This document shows, one piece after another, positions 57,662-64,000 of a DNA stretch of 64,000 bases. Each line of letters begins with the position of its first letter. Within the stretch, counting starts at the first letter, position 1. The notes under the pieces were generated by a model. It saw nothing but the letters and a program-made list of their open reading frames with translations. It ran no database searches and was not told where the DNA came from. Both the position numbers and the translations under genes were made by a program. This DNA comes from Luteibacter anthropi (GTDB taxonomy: Bacteria; Pseudomonadota; Gammaproteobacteria; Xanthomonadales; Rhodanobacteraceae). Location of the stretch: the NCBI RefSeq assembly GCF_011759365.1, contig NZ_JAARLZ010000011.1:101335-165334 (forward strand). Reading direction: 5' to 3'.

Positions 57662-59731
57662 ATGAGTACCCGCGACACTGTCATTCCCGTCGGCCGTTGG
57701 CGCAACCTCGGCATCATCGCCCACGTCGACGCAGGCAAGACCACGCTGACCGAGCGCCTGCTCTACAAGACCGGCACGATCCACCGTACCGGTGAGGTGC
57801 ACGACGGCGCGACCACCACCGACCACATGGAACTGGAGCGCGAGCGTGGCATCACGATCGGCGCCGCAGCCGTGCGCGCGAACTGGACGCCCGAAGGCGG
57901 CCAGCCACATCGCCTGACCCTTATCGACACACCCGGACACATCGACTTTGCCATCGAAGTGGAGCGCTCGCTGCGCGTCCTCGACGGTGCCGTGGTGGTG
58001 TTCTCCGGCGTGGCCGGCGTGCAGCCGCAGTCGGAAACCGTATGGCACCAGGCACGTCGGCATGGCGTGCCGCTGATGGCCTTCGTCAACAAGATGGATC
58101 GCCCGGGTGCGGACTTCGACGCCACGGTGGCGCAGATGCGCGACAAGCTCGGTGCGAATCCGTGGGTGGTTGCCTTGCCCGTCGTGGAAGGCGAACACAT
58201 CGTGGGTCTCGTAGACCTGGTTGCGGAACGTACGTGGCGCTTTGACGATGCGGGGCAACCCGAGGTACACGGCTGGAACGACGACGAACGCTCCGCACAT
58301 GCGGGTGCGCGAGCCGACCTGGTGGCCTCCATCGCGGATCGCGACGAGGCCCTGGCCGAGGCGTGGCTTGCGGAACAGCCCATCGATGCGGTGGCGCTGA
58401 CCGCAGCATTGCGTCGCGGCACGCTGGCGGGCCTTGGCCAGCCGGTGCTGCCGGGATCGGCTTTCCGCAACGTCGGCATCGAACCGTTGCTGGATGCCTT
58501 CGTCGCATACCTGCCGTCCCCCGTGGATCGTCCTGCCGTGCTCGCACATACCGACAAAGGCGACACGATGATTGCGCCGGATGCCGGTGCGCCGCTGGCG
58601 GCGCTCGTCTTCAAGGTGATCAACCAGTCGCATGGCCCGCTGGCTTTCGTGCGTATCTATGCAGGCCGCCTGAATGTCGGCGATGCCGTATGGCGCAGCG
58701 GTACCGATCGCGTCCAGCGCATCGGCCGCCTTGCCGTCGTGCGTGCGGACGACACGGAAGCCGTGGAGTCTGCGGAAGCAGGCGACATCGTTGCCATCGC
58801 TGGCTGGAAGGACGTCGCCACGGGCGAGACCTTGTCGGATTCGCACCATCGCGTGCGGCTGGAGACGATCCAGGCGCAGCCGGCGGTGTTGTCCTGGCGT
58901 CTGTCGCCCGAGCGTTCAGCCGACCTGCTCAAGCTCGGCAACGGGTTGGCGCGCCTGGCGCAGGAGGATCCGTCCTTCCGCGTGGGCACCGATCCGGATA
59001 CCGGCGAAACCCTGGTCTGGGGCATGGGCGAACTTCACCTCGAAGTGATGGTGGAGCGCCTGCGTCGCGAATGGGGCGTGCAGGTGCGCACCGGTTCGCC
59101 GCGCGTGGCCTATCAGGAAACACCGGCGAAGGCGTCAGGTGCGATCGAGGGCAAGCTCGCCAAGCAGACCGGTGGCAGCGGCCAGTACGCACGCGTGGTG
59201 CTGTCCGTATCGCCGGTGGAAGGCGAGGCGAACCGTTACGAGGATCGCACGACGGGTGGTGTCATTCCGAAGGCATTCCAGGCAGCGGTAGAGAAGGGCG
59301 TGCATTCGGCCCTGCTCGAAGGTCCGCGTGGCTATCCGGTGGTGGGTACGGAGATCGTCGTGCTCGACGGACAGGCGCATGCCGTGGACTCCAACGAGAT
59401 GGCCTTCCATCGTGCAGCGCAGATCGCAGTGAAAGCTGCGCTGGACGTCACCGGTACCGTGCTGCTGGAACCGGTGATGCGGGTGTCGGTGAGTGCGCCG
59501 GGTACGGCGGTGGGTGACGTGCTGGGCGACCTGCAACGTCGCGGCGGCCAGATCGTCAACCTCACCGACCGGCAGGAGCGCACGGAGATCGAGGCCGATG
59601 TCGCACTGGCGCAGCTCGACGGCTACAGCACCGCGTTGCGTTCGCTGAGCCAGGGACGTGCGTCGGCCACGGTGGCGTTCCATGCCTATCGGCCTGCCGC
59701 GGTGCAGGAGCCGGTGCGTCGTACGGCGTGA
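57662..59731 (+). CDS. Elongation factor G paralogue
   Basis: A 689-residue translational GTPase with full EF-G architecture: G1 AHVDAGKTTLTERLL, switch I RERGITIG, G3 DTPGHIDFAIEVERSL, G4 NKMDRPGADF, domains II-III, domain IV (EGKLAKQTGGSGQYARVVLS), the tip loop with a His aligned to the translocation His (GQAHAVDSNEMAF), and domain V. It is alone rather than in a str operon with rpsL/rpsG/tufA, and its sequence is divergent, so it is probably a second EF-G. The leader holds a promoter, a short ORF and a terminator, which suggests induction when translation slows. Confidence 0.9.
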   Translation: MSTRDTVIPVGRWRNLGIIAHVDAGKTTLTERLLYKTGTIHRTGEVHDGATTTDHMELERERGITIGAAAVRANWTPEGGQPHRLTLIDTPGHIDFAIEVERSLRVLDGAVVVFSGVAGVQPQSETVWHQARRHGVPLMAFVNKMDRPGADFDATVAQMRDKLGANPWVVALPVVEGEHIVGLVDLVAERTWRFDDAGQPEVHGWNDDERSAHAGARADLVASIADRDEALAEAWLAEQPIDAVALTAALRRGTLAGLGQPVLPGSAFRNVGIEPLLDAFVAYLPSPVDRPAVLAHTDKGDTMIAPDAGAPLAALVFKVINQSHGPLAFVRIYAGRLNVGDAVWRSGTDRVQRIGRLAVVRADDTEAVESAEAGDIVAIAGWKDVATGETLSDSHHRVRLETIQAQPAVLSWRLSPERSADLLKLGNGLARLAQEDPSFRVGTDPDTGETLVWGMGELHLEVMVERLRREWGVQVRTGSPRVAYQETPAKASGAIEGKLAKQTGGSGQYARVVLSVSPVEGEANRYEDRTTGGVIPKAFQAAVEKGVHSALLEGPRGYPVVGTEIVVLDGQAHAVDSNEMAFHRAAQIAVKAALDVTGTVLLEPVMRVSVSAPGTAVGDVLGDLQRRGGQIVNLTDRQERTEIEADVALAQLDGYSTALRSLSQGRASATVAFHAYRPAAVQEPVRRTA

Positions 59732-59787
59732 GGTGGTGGCTGCCCTCGTCGGGAGGATTCGGCAAGGGCAGTCTTTTTCGTCGATAC

Positions 59788-59806
59788 CGGTCGCGCGCAA
59801 GGCGCG
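59788..59806. repeat. REP remnant
   Basis: CGGTCGCGCGCAAGGCGCG without the outer CTCCTACA end; a truncated unit after the EF-G paralogue. Confidence 0.6.
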
Positions 59807-59809
59807 CGG

Positions 59810-59851
59810 CCTGGGAAAGCGACATCGTCAATCGATGTTGCCTTCCCAGGC
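59810..59851. terminator. Long hairpin between convergent genes
   Basis: CCTGGGAA...GCGACATCG pairs with CGATGTTGC...TTCCCAGG around TCAAT. The stem is about 17 bp with minor bulges and no T-tract. It lies between the EF-G and RHS stops. Confidence 0.6.
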
Positions 59852-59867
59852 TGCTTCCGGGCTCCCG

Positions 59868-62800
59868 TCAACGGCGTCGGATGCTGAACAAACGCGCGAA
59901 GAATGAGTCGCCCACGATGTTTGTGTTCCATTGACCCATGATGCCCGATGCCGCTACCAGGGATGTGTTGTTGGTGCCAGATTGAAGTTTCTCCGTAGGG
60001 CCTCCGCTGTTGGCCAGGGCGCCGGACGTAGCAGCCAGCACCGTATTGAGATCCCCCAGGTCAAAGGCTTTGAGTGCATCCACCAGCGCGGTGGTGCTTG
60101 GTGACATCCCGGCTGGCAACAGGTCCTGAGGGCGCTGGAACGGCATGCCTGCCTTGCTGGCTCCGGCCATGCTGTCCAGATCGATAGGAGGCAGCGAGTG
60201 AGCGATATCTTCGCTTGAGCGGAAGCTCGCACTCCCATAACCTTTCGCACGGTAGGCCCCAGCACGTCCTCGCAACACGGATCGGCCACGTGAAATAGCG
60301 GCGCCCGCGCGATTCATGAGGTTCTTCGCCGCCCGAAAGCCGGATCGCCCCAGTTTGATCGCCAACTGGGCCACCTTCTTTCCGAGGGCGTCTACGCCAC
60401 CTGCCAGGCCGGTGGCCAGGGATGCCCAGCCCAGGGCATTTGCCAGTTCGGGGTTGCTGTCCTCAAGGGCGGCGGCCGCGATACCGAGTCCGGCAGAGAC
60501 GGCCGCCAGCCCGACCAGGGCGGCGGTGATCAACAGGGACGCGCCACCGGTCAGGGCGGCGGTCATGACGCCGATGACACCCCAGAGGATTGCACTGAAG
60601 AGCCCTCCTCCTTTGCCCATGCCCAAGGGCCCGGGGAGGGTGTCACCCCATATCCTGCGAAGCCCGCGGTTCACCGCGCCCGATCCCACCGCCATGTGCC
60701 CGCTCGGATCGGCCATGTTCGCCGGATCGCCATCGAAGCAGCCGTGGGACTGTGGGCCGCCATCCCCGAAGGGGCTCCAGTCATCGGGTACGCCGAACTG
60801 CATGCCATCGGGGTGGTACGAGCGATAGCCGCAGCCCAGCGGATACTGGTCGTTGAGGTGGTCGCGGTACTCGCCCTTGAAGCCCAGCAACGAATCGGTC
60901 TCGGTGGAGCTGTGCGCACCCCAGGCGGTATAGGTGTGGTACTTCGGTGTTTTCGCCGTGGCATCGAAGGTCAGCAGCACGGTGCCGTCGATATCGCGCA
61001 GCTCGAACAGGATACGCAGCACACCTGAGCGCTTGACGGTCTGTACGGTGCACCCTGCGCTGCCGGGCGCCAGCCAGCGACCATCGTTGTCTGGCTTCAG
61101 CTCACTGCGCAGGTCGGTGCCGTCGTAGACCAGATGGTGCTCGGCGTTACCCTGGCCGGTGGCCGACAGGCCGTTCAACGGGGTGTAGGTGTAATACCGC
61201 GACCCGGCCTGGGTCAGCCGGCCCAGCCAGTCGTAGGTGTAGGTCCTGCCGGTGATGTCCCTGGTGACCCGGCCGTTCGTGTCGTAAACCGGCACTTTCG
61301 CGGCCGGGTAGTCGGCATGGTCGTGGGTGACACCGGTCAGCTTGCAGCCGCTGGTCGTATCGTACGTGTAGCGGCTGGTGCAGCTCCCGCCATCGAAGGT
61401 GGTCGTGCAGGCGGTGACGTTGCCCAGGCCATCGACGGTGAAGTCTTGCTGGCTGATCGTCTTGTCACCCGGGGTCCGCGGCTGCCAATCGCCGGTATAG
61501 CGGCACGACTTGATGCAGCCGGACGCGGTGTAGGTGTAGCTGCGCTTGCCCTTGCTGGTGCTGCCGTCCTGCCACTCCACGCTGTCGATGCGATCATCGC
61601 CGAAATAGCGGTGCGTCAGCGTGTAGTCAAAGCCACCGGCACCACTTTTCAGGAAACGCCGGCGGGTTTCCTTGCCCTCGCTGTCATAGGTATAAGTCAC
61701 GGTGACGGTGTCGGCGCCACGGACGATGGTGTCGCTTGCCAGGCGCCCCTGGGCATCGTAGGCATGCGTGGTGGTGACGTCACCGGCGGTGGTGGTCACG
61801 CGCTGTCCCTGGGTGTTGTAGGTATAGCTTGCGGCATGCCCGCCACCGTCGTTGTCCGAGAGCAGGCGTCCAGCCGAGGTGTAGCTGCGCTCCACGGTGC
61901 GTGTGACGCCAGTGCGTACGGTGGTCGTCTGTTTGATGATCCGTTCGTTGATGTCGTGCTCGCAGTCGACCTTGGCCGCGCCTTCGGTGGCCGAGGAGGT
62001 ACGGGTGCTGCCATGCAGGTAGCTGAAGGATTGCGACAGCGCGCCTTGCCTGAGGGATGCCAGCTGATGCCCCATCTCAGGGAGGGTCGTGTAGGTCAGC
62101 GAGGTACCGTCGCCGTGTGTCCTGGTGGCGGGAGCAGGCGTGGCGCCGCTGTAGGTATAGGTCTCGGTAATCCCGGCACGGGTGAGCGACGTGCAGCGTC
62201 CCCAGGCATCGAAGATGCGCTCGCCCAGGGTTCGGGTGGTGCTGTCCCAGGTCACGGTCCGTTTAGTGGGTTCGTTGATGAGCCAGTCGGTGGGGTACTC
62301 GTAGTTGTAATCGTAGGTATGGTCGCCCTCCTCGTGGGCTTCCCTGGTCACCCGGCCGATGGCGTCGTAGCCATAGGTGGTGGTGTGCGTGCCGTGAGGC
62401 GTCACACGGGACAGCTTCAGGAGCCAGCCGTTCGCCCGATAGGTATACGTATCGGTGCATGTGACATCACCGTTGGTGTCGACGGATTCGACCTTGGCTA
62501 CCGAGCCGTTAAGGTTATAGGTGGTGCGCTTGCGTTGTTTGTCGCTGGCGGTGCCTGACCATTCCTCGCGGACGCGGTCGATGGGGTCGTATTCGTTAAA
62601 GTCCTTGCGACCATCGCTGTAGGTATGGCGGCAGGCCTCGCCCCAGTCGTCATACTCGGTCGTGCAGGTGCTCTGCAGAGCAGTGCCGTTGGCCAGATAG
62701 TCGAATTCCCTGACGACAGATTCGCGCCCGAGAGCGTCGTACGTGATGGTCTTGACGTTGCGCCACGCCGAGGTGTCAGCGTGCCATACCTGTTCAAGGA

Positions 62801-64000
62801 TGGGCTGGTCGCCGCCATCGTGTTCGCTGGCGTGCTTCTGGCCGTCGGGATCGGTGATTTCGACGCGGCCCGGCGACGGGTAGGCATAGGTGGTGGTTTC
62901 TGCGTAGGTGGGGCTCTGTGCGCAGACGACGTGGGTGACGAGCCGGCCCTGGGCATCGTAGGCATAGGTTGCCTTGTTGTTATCGGCATCAAGCTGTTCG
63001 ATGAGTCGGCCGCTGAGCGTGCTGACGGTTTCTCTGGTGGTGCGAGAGATTCCGCTGCGCGTTTCCGTCGTCGTCGTGGTCAGCTCGGTCTGGTCGTCGT
63101 TGAGTTCGTAGGCGAATGCCAGAGACGTTCCGGTGCCGGCGACGATGTTTTCGTTACCATCATCGTCAGCATCATCGTCAGCATCATCGTCAGCATCATC
63201 GTCAGCATCATCGTCAGCATCGTTGTTGCCTTGGGTGATGCTTTTCTTCAGGCCCTTCCGGAAGTCGTCGTCCTCCCACCATGTAATTTTCTGGATGAGC
63301 GTGGCAGCGAGTGTCGGTCCGCAGGCTTGTTTGGTGGTTTCTATTTTCTTTCGGTTCAATCCGGTGATGTTGTGATATTTGTAGTCCTTCCGATAGGTGA
63401 AGCCTGATGTATTCATGATCGCCGGTGGAATGATCATGCGTTCATCTAGTGAGGATAAGTGGTCTTGATGGCTTGACTCGTTAAAGAGATCCTCAGGCAA
63501 CGATGAAACTTGGTTCGGAATTATCATTCCACAACTAAGCGAAAAGAAGTCGGACTGTGTGAGTGTCACGAACGCGCCTATTTCTGCTGTGGGATTGGCA
63601 TCGTCAAACTCAGGGTTGGAGGATGCATAGGCATAAGCTGTTCGTGACGATACATCCAATTTTAATGGTGATCTTCCGTCTTCAAAGCGGATGTACGAGA
63701 TGGATGCATGCGTTTTTTTCTCGTCGGCTAATGCCTCAAATTTCTCCTCGTCGGTTTTTGCTTTTACGTAGTTTTCAGCAGCTTCCTTTCGTATGTGTTT
63801 GTATGTTTTTAAGCTAGTTGATGATTTTCTCTCTGGGGTGAGTAACTCATGAAACGGATGCGAGATGGTAATGGTCTTCTCATCGGTGACCGTGGTTTCC
63901 TCCTTCTCTGCGTGGCTTGATGTGTAGACATGAATCGTCTTTCTGTTGCCCTGCACGATTTCCGTCTGGTAGCCATTGGGCATCCATGACCCAGTTAGCT
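59868..64000 (-). CDS. RHS/YD-repeat protein, insecticidal-toxin (TccC)-like, 5' end outside window
   Basis: At least 1371 residues; the frame is still open at the window edge, so the start is not certain. The N-terminal 240 residues are AT-richer than everything else here and unrecognised. An acidic (ADDD)n linker (63158-63217) follows, then about 700 residues of YD repeats (YDAQGRL, YDALGRE, YGYDAIGRVTRE). The RHS core end is YHPDGMQFGVPDDWSPFGDG then GDPANMADPSGH, close to TccC-type proteins. The C-terminal tip (about 290 residues) has hydrophobic helices (AILWGVIGVMTAALTGGASL) and a basic region, but no known toxin motif. No immunity gene follows, since the next gene is convergent EF-G. 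Confidence 0.82.
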   Translation of the reverse strand, partial: LTGSWMPNGYQTEIVQGNRKTIHVYTSSHAEKEETTVTDEKTITISHPFHELLTPERKSSTSLKTYKHIRKEAAENYVKAKTDEEKFEALADEKKTHASISYIRFEDGRSPLKLDVSSRTAYAYASSNPEFDDANPTAEIGAFVTLTQSDFFSLSCGMIIPNQVSSLPEDLFNESSHQDHLSSLDERMIIPPAIMNTSGFTYRKDYKYHNITGLNRKKIETTKQACGPTLAATLIQKITWWEDDDFRKGLKKSITQGNNDADDDADDDADDDADDDADDDGNENIVAGTGTSLAFAYELNDDQTELTTTTTETRSGISRTTRETVSTLSGRLIEQLDADNNKATYAYDAQGRLVTHVVCAQSPTYAETTTYAYPSPGRVEITDPDGQKHASEHDGGDQPILEQVWHADTSAWRNVKTITYDALGRESVVREFDYLANGTALQSTCTTEYDDWGEACRHTYSDGRKDFNEYDPIDRVREEWSGTASDKQRKRTTYNLNGSVAKVESVDTNGDVTCTDTYTYRANGWLLKLSRVTPHGTHTTTYGYDAIGRVTREAHEEGDHTYDYNYEYPTDWLINEPTKRTVTWDSTTRTLGERIFDAWGRCTSLTRAGITETYTYSGATPAPATRTHGDGTSLTYTTLPEMGHQLASLRQGALSQSFSYLHGSTRTSSATEGAAKVDCEHDINERIIKQTTTVRTGVTRTVERSYTSAGRLLSDNDGGGHAASYTYNTQGQRVTTTAGDVTTTHAYDAQGRLASDTIVRGADTVTVTYTYDSEGKETRRRFLKSGAGGFDYTLTHRYFGDDRIDSVEWQDGSTSKGKRSYTYTASGCIKSCRYTGDWQPRTPGDKTISQQDFTVDGLGNVTACTTTFDGGSCTSRYTYDTTSGCKLTGVTHDHADYPAAKVPVYDTNGRVTRDITGRTYTYDWLGRLTQAGSRYYTYTPLNGLSATGQGNAEHHLVYDGTDLRSELKPDNDGRWLAPGSAGCTVQTVKRSGVLRILFELRDIDGTVLLTFDATAKTPKYHTYTAWGAHSSTETDSLLGFKGEYRDHLNDQYPLGCGYRSYHPDGMQFGVPDDWSPFGDGGPQSHGCFDGDPANMADPSGHMAVGSGAVNRGLRRIWGDTLPGPLGMGKGGGLFSAILWGVIGVMTAALTGGASLLITAALVGLAAVSAGLGIAAAALEDSNPELANALGWASLATGLAGGVDALGKKVAQLAIKLGRSGFRAAKNLMNRAGAAISRGRSVLRGRAGAYRAKGYGSASFRSSEDIAHSLPPIDLDSMAGASKAGMPFQRPQDLLPAGMSPSTTALVDALKAFDLGDLNTVLAATSGALANSGGPTEKLQSGTNNTSLVAASGIMGQWNTNIVGDSFFARLFSIRRR
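63158..63217. repeat. 12-bp tandem repeat in the RHS gene
   Basis: Five perfect copies of CATCATCGTCAG (plus strand), encoding a repeated Ala-Asp-Asp-Asp linker. Copy-number change would alter linker length without breaking the frame. Confidence 0.93.

Overview
This is GC-rich (about 65%) chromosomal DNA from a gammaproteobacterium of the Xanthomonadales. It is most likely Rhodanobacteraceae (Luteibacter/Dyella-like), judged by the gene repertoire, a class II xylose isomerase operon, TonB receptors and a very abundant TGTAGGAGCGCGCC-type REP repeat. No rRNA, tRNA, CRISPR array, phage gene, integrase or transposase is visible. The taxonomic call is an inference.

Layout. 1-2.5 kb: the end of an aromatic-acid/drug efflux operon (DUF1656, HlyD-type adaptor, NodT-type outer membrane lipoprotein). 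2.6-7.2 kb: katG and an OPT-family transporter. 7.3-10.9 kb: a small stress cluster (periplasmic SecD-P1-like protein, CsbD protein, triple-PAS LuxR regulator, membrane protein) that carries two copies of one palindromic operator. 10.9-14.2 kb: a pentapeptide-repeat protein, a stand-alone propeptide-like secreted protein, and a metzincin protease whose own propeptide resembles it. 14.3-18 kb: a hypothetical protein, a GNAT acetyltransferase, a repeat-only stretch of about 1 kb, and a secreted GDSL esterase with a bulb-lectin domain. 18.2-23.3 kb: an MHS-type transporter, RimB-like and RimK genes, and a two-component system. 23.3-28.2 kb: a TonB receptor, a phytase-like esterase and a secreted CYTH-like protein, preceded by Pho-box-like direct repeats. 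28.4-39.3 kb: ilvE, metF, a lipoprotein lipase-like hydrolase, ahcY with a SAH riboswitch, ppc and uup. 39.4-48.5 kb: a complete D-xylose locus (galM-xylR diverging from xylAB-xylFGH). 49-56.7 kb: a DUF4142 protein, metK, a RhlB-like glycosyltransferase, an SDR/MarR pair with shared operators, and membrane glucose dehydrogenase gcd. 57.3-59.7 kb: an EF-G paralogue with an attenuator-like leader. 59.9-64 kb: a 5'-truncated RHS/YD-repeat protein.

Two regions look most like undescribed systems. The first is the TonB receptor/phytase-like/CYTH-like operon. All three products are predicted to be exported and two belong to phosphate-ester or polyphosphate-related folds. With the upstream Pho-box-like repeats, this suggests a phosphate-starvation scavenging module. 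The second is the EF-G paralogue leader: a promoter, a 32-codon ORF, and a terminator whose 5' arm can pair perfectly with a segment inside that ORF. This is the layout of ribosome-mediated attenuation.

The intergenic DNA is also unusual. REP hairpins lie in or next to most gene gaps. One is inserted in frame inside the phytase-like gene, and three genes take their TAG stop codon from the first bases of a REP. A separate element of about 245 bp with terminal inverted repeats occurs three times. Two different long-unit tandem arrays (161 bp and about 172 bp) are also present. Three S-adenosylmethionine-cycle genes (metF, ahcY, metK) lie within 22 kb and share promoter-proximal motifs.
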